Part shown: piece by piece, positions 31,782 to 39,876 of the stretch | Layout of the letters: each line of letters begins with the position of its first letter | Numbering within the stretch: the stretch's first letter is position 1 | From: RECO01 sp050485385 | GTDB taxonomy: Bacteria > Pseudomonadota > Alphaproteobacteria > Geminicoccales > Geminicoccaceae | Assembly (NCBI GenBank): GCA_050485385.1 | Contig: JBJHBG010000027.1 | Coordinates: forward strand, 1-45,729 | Direction: 5' to 3' | Length of the DNA: 45,729 bases | Notes under the pieces: model-generated | What the model saw: the letters and a program-made list of their open reading frames with translations, nothing else | Databases searched by the model: none | Told to the model about the DNA's origin: nothing | Program-made: the position numbers and the translations under genes

Positions 31782-31800
31782 GAAGGGCTGTCGCCCCTTC
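31782..31800 (+). terminator. Hairpin before the ATP-grasp gene
   Basis: GAAGGGC (31782-31788) and GCCCCTTC (31793-31800) pair around TGTC with one bulged C. It is 30 bp before the ATP-grasp ATG and 120 bp after dctM. It could end the TRAP transcript or attenuate the next gene; no T-run is present. Confidence 0.3.
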
Positions 31801-31829
31801 CTTCGCCCATCGACCGACGGAGCCCCGCC

Positions 31830-32756
31830 ATGGGTCGCATCCACGTGCTGCACGAGAACCCCGACTGGCTGCCGCCCCTCGCGGCGGCGCTCGACGCGAC
31901 CGGGGCGCCCTGGACCGACTGGTTCCTCGACGCGGGCGAGGTGGACCTGACCGCGCCGCCGCCGGCGGGCGTCTTCTACAACCGCATGAGCGCCTCGTCC
32001 TACGACCGCGACCACCGCTACGCGCCCGAGCTGACCGCCGCCGTGCTCGCCTGGCTCGCGGGCCACGGGCGCCGCGTGGTGAACGGGCCTGCGGCCCTCG
32101 ACCTCGAGATCAGCAAGGCGCGGCAGATCGCGGCCCTGAGCGCCGCCGGTGTCGCCGTGCCGCGCACCGTTGCGGTGGTGGGCCGGGACCGGCTGGTTGC
32201 GGCGGCGCGCCGGGCGTTCGGCGACGGGCCGTTCGTGCTCAAGCCCAACCGCGGCGGCAAGGGGCTGGGCGTGCGCCTCTTCGCCGATGCGGGCGAGCTG
32301 GAGGCGGCGCTGGCGGCGGGGCTGCCCGAGCCGGTCGACGGCACCCACATCCTGCAGGCGCGGATCGACGGCGAGCCGCCGGTCGTCACCCGCGCGGAGT
32401 TCGTCGGCGGCCGCTTCGTCTACGCCGTGGAGATCGACACCCAGGGCAGCGTCGAGCTGTGCCCGGCCGACGTGTGCGCGGTCGGCGAGGGCGCTCCGGC
32501 CCCGCGTTTTCGCGTCATCGAGGGCATCGACGGCGAGCTGCGCGATGGGTTGGAGCGCTTCCTCCTGGCGAACGGCATCGAGATCGCCGGGATCGAGTAC
32601 CTGCGCGACCGGACGGGTCGGCCTCTGGTCTACGACGTCAACACCAACACCAACTACAACGCGGAAGCCGAAGCCGCCGCCGGCGTTTCCGGCATGCGGG
32701 CCATCGCCCGCTTCCTCGAGGACGAACTGCGCCAGGCGACCCGCCGCGCTGCTTAG
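31830..32756 (+). CDS. ATP-grasp enzyme, RimK-like, unknown substrate
   Basis: A 308-aa ATP-grasp-fold ligase resembling the RimK/alpha-L-glutamate ligase group. The N-terminal pre-grasp domain includes GVFYNRMSASSYDRDH. The ATP-binding part has ISKARQIAALSAAGVAVPRT, then FVLKPNRGGKGLGVRLF with the ATP-contacting Lys and glycine-rich loop. Metal and ATP ligands are in EIAGIEYLRDR and in LVYDVNTNTNYNAEAE with the Asp-x-Asn pair. Such enzymes join an acid to an amine via an acyl phosphate. The substrate is unknown, and no biosynthetic partner lies beside it: it sits between the TRAP operon and the convergent idnD gene. It could be transcribed from the TRAP promoter or its own. Confidence 0.85.
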   Translation: MGRIHVLHENPDWLPPLAAALDATGAPWTDWFLDAGEVDLTAPPPAGVFYNRMSASSYDRDHRYAPELTAAVLAWLAGHGRRVVNGPAALDLEISKARQIAALSAAGVAVPRTVAVVGRDRLVAAARRAFGDGPFVLKPNRGGKGLGVRLFADAGELEAALAAGLPEPVDGTHILQARIDGEPPVVTRAEFVGGRFVYAVEIDTQGSVELCPADVCAVGEGAPAPRFRVIEGIDGELRDGLERFLLANGIEIAGIEYLRDRTGRPLVYDVNTNTNYNAEAEAAAGVSGMRAIARFLEDELRQATRRAA

Positions 32757-32762
32757 GGCTGC

Positions 32763-32793
32763 GCGTTGGACGGCAGACTCTGCCGTCGAACGC
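32763..32793. terminator. Strong bidirectional hairpin between convergent genes
   Basis: GACGGCAG (32769-32776) and CTGCCGTC (32780-32787) form a perfect 8-bp stem with loop ACT. GCGTT (32763-32767) and AACGC (32789-32793) extend it across one G/G mismatch. It lies right after the ATP-grasp stop and before the idnD stop on the other strand. A second hairpin, CGTCCG/CGGACG (32819-32835), follows. Together they look like a shared terminator for both directions. Confidence 0.6.
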
Positions 32794-32865
32794 CTTGCCC
32801 GCCACCCGGTCGCCGATCCGTCCGCCCGACGGACGGCGGATCGTCGAGACGATGCCGCGACGCGG

Positions 32866-33897
32866 TCAACCGAAGCTGATCTGCGCCTTCATCGCCGCGT
32901 TGCGGTCGGCGGCGAGCGCGAAGCCGCGCGCGGCCTCCGCCAACGGCACGGTATGGGTGACGAGCGGCGACGGGTCGATCAGTCCGGCCTGCATCAGCCG
33001 CACGGCGGTGGCGAACTCCGCATGGAAGCGGAATGAGCCGCGCAGCTCGATCTCCTTCGCCGTCATCGCCTGCACCGGCAGCGTCATGTCGCCGCCGAGG
33101 CCGAGCTGGACGACGACGGCGCGCGGCCGCAGCGCCGGCACCGCCGCCGCCAGCGCCGCAGGCGCCCCCGAGCACTCGAACAGCACGTCGAAGGCACCCT
33201 TGTCGGCGGTCCAGGGGGCGAGGCCGTCGGGCGCGGCCGCCATGTCCACGGTGTGATCGGCGCCGACCCTGCGGGCGTGGCCGAGCGGGGCCTGGGCGAT
33301 GTCGATCGCGACGATCTCCACCGCACCGGCGCGGCGGGCGGCGAGAATGGCGAGGCAGCCGATGGGCCCCGAGCCGGTGACCAGCACCCGCCGGCCGAGG
33401 AGGTCGCCGGCGCGCCCAGCGGCGTGCAGGCAGACCGCCAAGGGCTCGGCCATCGCCGCCAGGGCCGGGGTCAGGCCGGCGGCCGGCACGCACTGGGCGG
33501 CAGCGGCCACCAACTCCTCGCGGAAGGCGCCCTGGATGTGCGGAAACGGCATGGCCGAGCCGTAGAAGCGCATGTCGAGGCAGTGGTTCGGCATGCCGGC
33601 GGCGCAGAACCGGCAGGTCCCGCAGGGCCTGGAGGGGCTGACCGCGACGAGGTCGACGACGGCAAGGCCCTCGACGCCGGGGCCGAGTTCGGCGACGTGG
33701 CCCGCCACCTCGTGGCCGAGGATCATCGGCTCGCGCAGCCGGACCGTGCCGAAACCGCCATGGGCATAGTAGTGCAGGTCGGAGCCGCAGATGCCGCCCA
33801 TGGCCATGCGGATGCGGACCTCGCCCGGCCCGGGCGCGGCGACCGGCCGTTCCTCGACGCGGAGGTCCTTGGCGGCGTGGATGACGATGGCGCGCAT
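32866..33897 (-). CDS. idnD: Zinc-dependent dehydrogenase, probable L-idonate 5-dehydrogenase
   Basis: A 343-aa medium-chain zinc dehydrogenase. The catalytic zinc site is Cys37 (GGICGSDLHYYAHGG), His62 and Glu63 (LGHEVAG). The structural zinc uses Cys92, 95, 98 and 106 (PCGTCRFCAAGMPNHC). The GSGPIG nucleotide-binding loop follows. The GGICGSDLHYY and SPSRPCGTC wording is closest to L-idonate 5-dehydrogenases, which convert L-idonate to 5-ketogluconate. The pairing with an idnO-like gene close by supports this, but other polyol substrates are possible. It is 9 bp after the 2-hydroxyacid dehydrogenase gene in one operon. Confidence 0.85.
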   Translation of the reverse strand: MRAIVIHAAKDLRVEERPVAAPGPGEVRIRMAMGGICGSDLHYYAHGGFGTVRLREPMILGHEVAGHVAELGPGVEGLAVVDLVAVSPSRPCGTCRFCAAGMPNHCLDMRFYGSAMPFPHIQGAFREELVAAAAQCVPAAGLTPALAAMAEPLAVCLHAAGRAGDLLGRRVLVTGSGPIGCLAILAARRAGAVEIVAIDIAQAPLGHARRVGADHTVDMAAAPDGLAPWTADKGAFDVLFECSGAPAALAAAVPALRPRAVVVQLGLGGDMTLPVQAMTAKEIELRGSFRFHAEFATAVRLMQAGLIDPSPLVTHTVPLAEAARGFALAADRNAAMKAQISFG

Positions 33898-33906
33898 GGG
33901 TGCCTC

Positions 33907-34857
33907 TCAGACGACCGGGGTGAGCAGCGGCCGCCCGGCGAAATGGGCGGCGAGGTTGTCGAACATCAGCTTGCCCATGGCCTTGCGCGTCGCCGCCGTG
34001 GCCGAGCCCTGGTGCGGTTGCAGCAGGAGGTTGGGGCAGTCGAGCAAGCGGGCGTCGACGTTGGGCTCGTTGTCGAAGACGTCGAGCGCCGCCCCGCCCA
34101 GCCGGCCGTCGCGAAGGGCGGGGATCAGCGCGGCCTCGTCGACATTGGCGCCGCGCGAAACGTTGACCAGCAGCCCCTCCGGTCCCAGCGCCTCGATCAC
34201 CTCGCGGCCGACGATGCGCCGGGTGGCGGCATTGGCGACGAGGGTGACGAAGAGCACGTCCGAGCGCCGGGCCAGGGCCACCGGGTCGGCAATGTAGGTC
34301 CAACCGGGATCGGCATCGGCCTTGGGAGCCCGGCTGGAGTAGGCGACGTCGATGTCGAAGGCGCCGAGCCGCCGGGCGACCGCAGCACCGATGCGGCCGA
34401 GCCCGAGCACGCCAGCCCGGCTGCCGTACACCCGGCGCCGGAGCGGCATCGCTCCCTTGCGCGCCCAGTCGCCGCTGCGCACCCAGGCGTCGCCGGCGAC
34501 GATCCCGCGCCACGCGGCGAGCATCATGGCAACCGCCAGATCGGCGACCTCGTCGGTCAGGACGTCCGGCGTGTTGGTGACGCGAACCCCGCGCGCCCCT
34601 GCCGCCGCCACGTCCACCGCGTCGTAGCCCACGCCGTAGACCGCGATGATCTCCAAGGCCGGCAGGCGGCCGATCAGCGCGGCGTCGGCGCCGAGTTCGC
34701 CATTGGTGGCGATGCCGCGGATGGACGCCCAGTGCGCCGCCAAGAGCGCGTCGCGGTCCGCGGCCTCGAACAGCCGCCGCACGGTGAAGGCCGCCTCCAG
34801 CCGCTCCTGATCCCACGCCGGATAGCGCCCGATCTGCAGGATCTCGGGTTTGGACAT
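33907..34857 (-). CDS. D-isomer-specific 2-hydroxyacid dehydrogenase (GhrB / 2-ketogluconate reductase-like)
   Basis: A 316-aa NAD(P)-dependent 2-hydroxyacid dehydrogenase. The nucleotide-binding loop GLGRIG is at 152-157, and the catalytic Arg235 (NVSRGANVDE), Glu264 (DVFDNEP) and His282 (QPHQGSAT) are all present. The TDEVADLAVAMMLA helix is typical. Members reduce glyoxylate, hydroxypyruvate or 2-ketogluconate. Being in the same operon as idnD and opposite idnO, a keto-aldonate substrate is most likely here (inference). It begins the minus-strand operon; its ATG is 75 bp from the idnO start on the other strand, with an operator-like palindrome between. Confidence 0.92.
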   Translation of the reverse strand: MSKPEILQIGRYPAWDQERLEAAFTVRRLFEAADRDALLAAHWASIRGIATNGELGADAALIGRLPALEIIAVYGVGYDAVDVAAAGARGVRVTNTPDVLTDEVADLAVAMMLAAWRGIVAGDAWVRSGDWARKGAMPLRRRVYGSRAGVLGLGRIGAAVARRLGAFDIDVAYSSRAPKADADPGWTYIADPVALARRSDVLFVTLVANAATRRIVGREVIEALGPEGLLVNVSRGANVDEAALIPALRDGRLGGAALDVFDNEPNVDARLLDCPNLLLQPHQGSATAATRKAMGKLMFDNLAAHFAGRPLLTPVV

Positions 34858-34876
34858 GGCGGCCTCCGCGGTTGCT

Positions 34877-34890
34877 CGTTATCGATACCG
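34877..34890. promoter_or_regulatory. Palindrome with central CG in the idn divergent promoter
   Basis: CGTTAT-CGATACCG is nearly symmetric about a central CG (34883-34884), with the perfect core TATCGATA at 34880-34887. LacI/GntR-type operators have this form. It sits midway between the divergent 2-hydroxyacid dehydrogenase and idnO genes. No regulator gene lies adjacent, so the acting protein would be encoded elsewhere, possibly the lacI-type gene at 1107-2216. Confidence 0.4.
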
Positions 34891-34931
34891 AAGCGCAATA
34901 CAACGGCTCACGAGAGAATGGGATCGCCGCC

Positions 34932-35702
34932 ATGCCCGCAAGCCCCTTGTTCGACCTCGCCGGGCGCCGCGCCCTCGTCACCGGTTCGGGCCAGGGGATC
35001 GGCTTCGCGTTGGCGCGGGGTCTGGCCGCGGCGGGCGCCGAGGTGGTGTTGAACGGGCGGACGGCGGCGCGGCTCGAGCCTGCGGCCGAGACGCTGCGCG
35101 GGGCCGGCGCCACCGTCCACCTCCTGCCCTTCGACTGCACGGACCACGCGGCCGCCCAGGCCGCGGTCGACCGCTTCGAGGCCGCAACCGGCCCGATCGA
35201 CATCCTGGTCAACAATGCCGGCATGCAGCACCGCACCCCCCTCGAGGACTTCGATCCCGAAGACTTCGAGCGGTTGATGCGCACCAACGTCAGCACCGTG
35301 TTCAACGTCGGCCAAGCGGTGGCGCGCCACATGATCCGCCGCGGCGAGGGCAAGATCGTCAACGTCTGCTCGGTGCAGACGGCCCTCGCCCGGCCCGGCA
35401 TCGCGCCCTACACCGCCTCCAAGGGTGCCGTCGCCAATCTCACCAAGGGGATGTGCGCCGACTGGGCCAAGCACGGGCTCCAGGTCAACGGCCTCGCGCC
35501 CGGCTACTTCGCGACGGAACTGACGCAAGCGCTGGTGGCGGACGAGGCCTTCACCACGTGGCTCGCCGCGCGGACGCCGGCCGGACGCTGGGGCCGGGTC
35601 GAGGAGTTGGTCGGCGCCTGCGTCTTCCTCGCCTCGCCCGCCTCCAGTTTCGTCAACGGCCACATCCTGTTCGTCGACGGCGGCATGACCGCCTGCGTCT
35701 GA
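34932..35702 (+). CDS. idnO: Short-chain dehydrogenase, probable gluconate 5-dehydrogenase
   Basis: A 256-aa classical short-chain dehydrogenase/reductase. The nucleotide-binding motif TGSGQGIG is at 17-24, NNAG at 94-97, and the catalytic triad is Ser147, Tyr160 and Lys164 (PYTASKGAV). The opening LFDLAGRRALVTGSGQGIGF, the VLNGR segment and the C-terminal FVNGHILFVDGGMTA match gluconate 5-dehydrogenases, which reduce 5-ketogluconate to gluconate. This is the step after IdnD in idonate breakdown. Its ATG is chosen because homology starts there; the ribosome site is weak. The next gene begins 28 bp downstream. Confidence 0.85.
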   Translation: MPASPLFDLAGRRALVTGSGQGIGFALARGLAAAGAEVVLNGRTAARLEPAAETLRGAGATVHLLPFDCTDHAAAQAAVDRFEAATGPIDILVNNAGMQHRTPLEDFDPEDFERLMRTNVSTVFNVGQAVARHMIRRGEGKIVNVCSVQTALARPGIAPYTASKGAVANLTKGMCADWAKHGLQVNGLAPGYFATELTQALVADEAFTTWLAARTPAGRWGRVEELVGACVFLASPASSFVNGHILFVDGGMTACV

Positions 35703-35730
35703 CGACGGGCCGAAAGGGAGGAACGCGACC

Positions 35731-36624
35731 ATGACCGACGCTCCGAAGGTGGCCGTGATCGGCTGCGGTGCCATGGGCGGCACCATCGGCACCCGCCTGT
35801 TGGAGACCGGCTGCCGGCTCGCCGCCTACGACCGCAACCCGCCCAAGGTCCAGGCCCTGGTCGACAAGGGTGCGACCGGCGCCACCGATCCGGCCGAGGC
35901 GGCGGCAGGGGCCGAGTTCGTCATCTTGAGCCTGAACTCGGCTGTGGCGGTGCGCGAGCTGACGTTCGGCGCGAACGGCGTCGCCACCACGCTGCGTCGG
36001 GGCGGCATGATCATCGACATGTCGAGCATCGACCCCGCCTCGACCCGTGCCTTGGCCGAGGATGCGGCGGCGAAGGGGCTCCGCTGGCTCGACTGCCCGC
36101 TCTCGGGCGGTGCGCCCAAGGCGCTGGCGGGCACGCTCACGGTCATGGCCGGCGGCACGGCCGAGGACTTCGCCGCCTCGCGGGTGGTGATGGACCGGCT
36201 CTGCGCCAACTACACGCACATGGGGCCGTCCGGCGCCGGGCAGACGACCAAGCTGATCAACCAAGTGCTGTGCGGTCTCGGCTTCGTCGCGGTAGCGGAG
36301 GCGACGCAGCTTGCCCTCGACGCCGGCGTGGATGCCGCGAGGATTCCCGAGGCCCTGAGGGGAGGCCGCGCCGACAGCGCGATCCTCCAGGAATACATGC
36401 CGCGCTACGCCGAGAAGGACTATCGCAAGACCGGGCGGCTGGACAACATGATCAAGGACCTGAGCGGCGTGCAGGACCTCGCCCGCCAGACCGGCACGGC
36501 CATGCCCTTGACCGCGCTGTGCCTCGAAATCCACCGCCTGATGACCGCCGCCGGCTGGGGCGGCGAGGATCAGGCGGTGCTGCGCGAGTTCTTCACCGGC
36601 GCAGCGCGCGGGCCGACCGTCTGA
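35731..36624 (+). CDS. NAD(P)-dependent oxidoreductase, 3-hydroxyisobutyrate dehydrogenase family
   Basis: A 297-aa beta-hydroxyacid dehydrogenase. The Rossmann loop GCGAMG is at 11-16. The substrate-binding CPLSGGAPKALAGTLTVMAG and the catalytic Lys174 in AGQTTKLINQVL are intact. The family includes 3-hydroxyisobutyrate, tartronate semialdehyde and 6-phosphogluconate-like dehydrogenases; the D-x-P-x-SGG pattern alone does not separate them. Following idnO in the same direction with a GGAGG-type site upstream, it probably acts on a sugar-acid intermediate, for example tartronate semialdehyde or an L-threonate-type acid (inference). Confidence 0.88.
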   Translation: MTDAPKVAVIGCGAMGGTIGTRLLETGCRLAAYDRNPPKVQALVDKGATGATDPAEAAAGAEFVILSLNSAVAVRELTFGANGVATTLRRGGMIIDMSSIDPASTRALAEDAAAKGLRWLDCPLSGGAPKALAGTLTVMAGGTAEDFAASRVVMDRLCANYTHMGPSGAGQTTKLINQVLCGLGFVAVAEATQLALDAGVDAARIPEALRGGRADSAILQEYMPRYAEKDYRKTGRLDNMIKDLSGVQDLARQTGTAMPLTALCLEIHRLMTAAGWGGEDQAVLREFFTGAARGPTV

Positions 36625-36749
36625 GCGCGTGCGCGGATCGCCGGCTCGCAACGGGCACGGGGCGTTCCGTTCGGTTCGACCTCGACAAGAGCGCGGGTGC
36701 CGGACGGCGGCAACCCCCTCGGCGCCGGTGGGTCGTCGGGTGGCGGCCG

Positions 36750-37199
36750 TCAGCCGAGGCGGGCCTCGGGGTCGGCGAGCGTGAGCAGGCGGTCGGCGGC
36801 GAGGCGGGCGAAGCGCAGCGTCATGGCCTTGCGGCGGGCGGCCGCCAACGGCACCGACGCGGCGTCGCGGACGACCGCCGCCTCGAAGGCGTCCGCGACG
36901 ACGATGCCGACGTCGGCGGGCAGGCGGTCGAGCGGAAAGTCGGCGTCGACCGCGAAGAAGAAGCGGTCGGCGAAGTCGAGGTAGTCGGGCCATTTGCGGT
37001 CGGCCCGCAGATCGGCGAGGCCCGACTTGATCTCGACGATGGTGAGATGGCCCTGGCGGTCGAGGGCGAGGACGTCGGCGCGACGGCCGTTGGCGAGCGG
37101 GACCTCGGCCAGCACGGCAGCGCCGCTACGCGCGAAGAAACGGGCAACACCGCGGCGGATCAGCGGGGCGCGATCCACGACCGGGAGGCTCGTCCCCAT
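36750..37199 (-). CDS. MmcB family DNA repair protein
   Basis: A 149-aa protein of the MmcB (DUF1052) family, almost confined to alphaproteobacteria and linked to survival of DNA damage in Caulobacter. A PD-(D/E)xK-like nuclease core is visible: AEVPLANGRRADVLAL, then TIVEIKSGLADLRADRKWPD with the E-x-K pair, and YLDFADRFFFAVDADFP. The C-terminal ARRKAMTLRFARLAADRL is diagnostic. The ATG at 37199 is preferred to that at 37292: homology starts near it, and the longer form would leave only 5 bp before dnaB for both promoters. It is divergent from dnaB. Confidence 0.85.
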   Translation of the reverse strand: MGTSLPVVDRAPLIRRGVARFFARSGAAVLAEVPLANGRRADVLALDRQGHLTIVEIKSGLADLRADRKWPDYLDFADRFFFAVDADFPLDRLPADVGIVVADAFEAAVVRDAASVPLAAARRKAMTLRFARLAADRLLTLADPEARLG

Positions 37200-37297
37200 C
37201 TCGCCCACGCGCTGTCCCCCCTTCGATCCACCGAAACCGCGCACCGGCACCCGCCTCGGCCGTGGCGTCGCGCCCCGCGTCTTGCTAGCCATGCGCC

Positions 37298-38818
37298 ATG
37301 GACGAGGACGACGAGGAGCTGCCGCCGCTGGAGCCCGACGAGGGCGCGCTCGGCTTTCGTACCCTGCCGCATTCCCTCGAAGCCGAGCAAGCCCTGCTCG
37401 GTGCCATCCTGGTCAACAACGAGGCCTACAACCGGGTCGCCGACTACCTGCGGCCGGAGCACTTCTTCGAGCCGGTGCACGGCCGCCTGTTCGAGGCGAT
37501 CGGACGCCGCGTCGCCGACGGCCGGCTCGCCGATCCGGTGACGCTGAAGCGGCTGTTCGACGAGGACGAGGCGCTGAAGGAGGTCGACGGCGGCGCCTAT
37601 CTGACGCGGCTCGCGCGGGCGGCGGAGACCATCGTCAACGCCGAGCACTACGGCAAGGTACTGCACGACCTCGCCCTCAAGCGCGGCCTGATCGAGGTCG
37701 GCGAGACGACCGTCAACCGCGCCTACGACGCCTTGGCCGACGAGAGCGGGCGGCAGCAGCTCGAGGAGGCGGAGCGGGCGCTGTTCCAGCTCGCGCAGGA
37801 GGGCGAGGCCGACGGCGGCTTCAAGGAGTTCCCCAACGTCCTCGTCAGCACCCTGAAGCTGGTCGAGAGCGCCCACAAGAAGCAGGGCAAGGTCACCGGG
37901 GTGCCGACGGGGCTGACCGGCGTCGACGACAAGCTGGGCGGACTGCAACCCTCGGACCTCGTGATCCTCGCGGCGCGGCCGTCGATGGGCAAGACGGCCC
38001 TTGCCATCACCATGGCGGTGAACGCGGCGGCAACCCGAGCCTACGGCGCCGACGCCGCGCGGCTGAAGCACAGCAATCACACGGTTGCCCTGTTCTCGCT
38101 GGAGATGTCCGCCGAACAGCTCGCCATGCGGCTCCTGTCGGCCGAATCGCGCGTCGGCTCGGACGACCTCAGGAAGGGCAACCTCGCCGACCCCGACTGG
38201 GCCCGGATCGTGGCGGCGAGCCAAAAGCTCGGCGGCTACCCGCTCTATATCGACGACACCCCGGCCCTGTCGGTGGCGGCGGTGCGCACCCGCGCACGGC
38301 GGCTGATGCGCCGGCACGGCCTGTCGCTGGTGGTGGTCGACTACCTCCAGCTCCTGCGCGGCACCAGCCGCCAGGCGCAGCAGAGCCGCGTGCTGGAGAT
38401 CGGCGAGATCACCATGACGCTCAAGGCCATCGCCAAGGAGCTGAACGTCCCGGTGCTCGCCCTCTCGCAGCTCTCGCGGCAGGTGGAGAACCGCGAGGAC
38501 AAGCGCCCGCAGCTCTCCGATCTGCGCGATAGCGGCACCATCGAGCAGGACGCCGACGTGGTGATGTTCCTCTACCGCGAGGAATACTATCTTAGCCGCG
38601 CGCAGCCGCAGCAGCGCGAGACCGAGAAGCCGGAAGACTTCACCAAGCGCTATCAGGACTGGCACCGCCGGCTAGGCGACCTGCACAACAAGGCCGAGCT
38701 GATCGTGGCCAAGCAGCGCAACGGGCCGATCGGCCCGGTCACGTTGCAGTTCGACGCGAACTACGGCCGCTTCCACAATTTCGACCCCGATCCTCGGCAC
38801 CAGATGGAGCCGCTTTGA
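37298..38818 (+). CDS. dnaB: Replicative DNA helicase DnaB
   Basis: The hexameric helicase that opens the replication fork, 506 aa. An acidic tail precedes the N-terminal domain (LPHSLEAEQALLGAILVNNE). The RecA-like core has the P-loop ARPSMGKTALA near residue 226, the VALFSLEMSAEQLAMRLLS segment, Walker B LVVVDYLQLLRG and RQVENREDKRPQLSDLRDSG. The C-terminal KQRNGPIGPVTLQFD is typical. No Shine-Dalgarno is obvious at the ATG. Downstream alr overlaps its stop as TTGA. The upstream rpsF-rpsR-rplI genes that often precede dnaB are missing. Confidence 0.98.
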   Translation: MDEDDEELPPLEPDEGALGFRTLPHSLEAEQALLGAILVNNEAYNRVADYLRPEHFFEPVHGRLFEAIGRRVADGRLADPVTLKRLFDEDEALKEVDGGAYLTRLARAAETIVNAEHYGKVLHDLALKRGLIEVGETTVNRAYDALADESGRQQLEEAERALFQLAQEGEADGGFKEFPNVLVSTLKLVESAHKKQGKVTGVPTGLTGVDDKLGGLQPSDLVILAARPSMGKTALAITMAVNAAATRAYGADAARLKHSNHTVALFSLEMSAEQLAMRLLSAESRVGSDDLRKGNLADPDWARIVAASQKLGGYPLYIDDTPALSVAAVRTRARRLMRRHGLSLVVVDYLQLLRGTSRQAQQSRVLEIGEITMTLKAIAKELNVPVLALSQLSRQVENREDKRPQLSDLRDSGTIEQDADVVMFLYREEYYLSRAQPQQRETEKPEDFTKRYQDWHRRLGDLHNKAELIVAKQRNGPIGPVTLQFDANYGRFHNFDPDPRHQMEPL

Positions 38819-39876
38819 GCGCGCGGCCCAGACTTTCGGTCGACCTCGCCGCCCTCGCCGCCAACCACGCGCGGCTGCGCGCCCTGGTGGCACCGGTGGA
38901 CGTGGCGGCGGTGGTCAAGGCGGACGGCTACGGGCTCGGCCTGGCACCCGTGGCGCGCACGCTGTTCGAGGCCGGTGCGCGGCGCTTCTTCGTCGCCGAC
39001 GTGGAGGAGGCCCGAGCCCTGTTGCCGGCGGTGCCGGCGGCCACGGTCTACGTGCTCGGCGGCTACGCCCACGGCAGCGAGGCGGGGTTCGCCGGCACGC
39101 CCATCCGTCCGGTCCTCGACACCTTCGAGCAGGCCGAGCGCTTCGCCGCTGCCGGCGGTGGGGCCTGCGCCGTTCAGGTCGACACCGGCATGACCCGGCT
39201 GGGGCTGGCGCCGGCCGAGTTGACGCGACTGCCCGCCGGGCTCGAGGTCGAGTGGCTGCTCTCGCATCTGGCCTGTGCCGACGAGGATGCAGCGTTCAGC
39301 GACTGGCAGCGCCGGCGCTTCGGCGAAGCGCGGCGGGCCGTGCCGGGGGTGCCGGCGAGCCTCGCCAATTCCGCCGGCGCCTTTCTCGGTCGCGAGTTCC
39401 ACTGCGAACTCTACCGGCCCGGCATCGCGGTCTACGGCGGCAACCCCACGCCCGGCCGGCCGAACCCGATGGCGCCGGTGGTCGAACTCGACGCCGTCAT
39501 CCTGCAGGTCCACGCGATCACCGCCGCCTGCAAGGTCGGCTACGGCGCCACCTACGACGCCCCGCCGGGAGCCAGGATCGCCACCGCCGCCATCGGCTAT
39601 GCCGACGGTCTCTTGAGATGTGCCGGCAATAGGGCTACAGCCCTCGTCGCCGGCGTGGAGGTCCCCCTCGCCGGCCGGGTCTCGATGGACCTCGTTGGCC
39701 TCGACGTCTCGGCCGTTCCGCCCGGCTCGGTGCGGCCGGGCGATCGGGCGAAGCTGATCTGGGGGGCGGACGGTATCGACCGCCTCGCCCGCGCGGCGGG
39801 GACCATCGCCTACGAGGTCCTGGTTCGGTTGGGGCCGCGCGTGGAGAGGCACTACCTGGGAGGCCCCGCCGCTTGA
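38815..39876 (+). CDS. alr: Alanine racemase
   Basis: A PLP enzyme that makes D-alanine for peptidoglycan, 353 aa. The PLP lysine is Lys35 in AAVVKADGYGLG. The domain continues with VDTGMTRLGL and CELYRPGIAVYGGNP, and the second catalytic base lies in the GYGATYDAP region. The C-terminal beta domain holds GRVSMDLVGLDV. Translation begins with TTG inside the dnaB stop (TTGA), so initiation is coupled to the end of dnaB. TTG starts recur for mlaE and radA in this operon. Confidence 0.96.
   Translation: MSARPRLSVDLAALAANHARLRALVAPVDVAAVVKADGYGLGLAPVARTLFEAGARRFFVADVEEARALLPAVPAATVYVLGGYAHGSEAGFAGTPIRPVLDTFEQAERFAAAGGGACAVQVDTGMTRLGLAPAELTRLPAGLEVEWLLSHLACADEDAAFSDWQRRRFGEARRAVPGVPASLANSAGAFLGREFHCELYRPGIAVYGGNPTPGRPNPMAPVVELDAVILQVHAITAACKVGYGATYDAPPGARIATAAIGYADGLLRCAGNRATALVAGVEVPLAGRVSMDLVGLDVSAVPPGSVRPGDRAKLIWGADGIDRLARAAGTIAYEVLVRLGPRVERHYLGGPAA

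Noticed and set aside
37200..37292. Longer MmcB starting at 37292
   Set aside because: It would leave 5 bp to the divergent dnaB start and adds a basic, unconserved tail.
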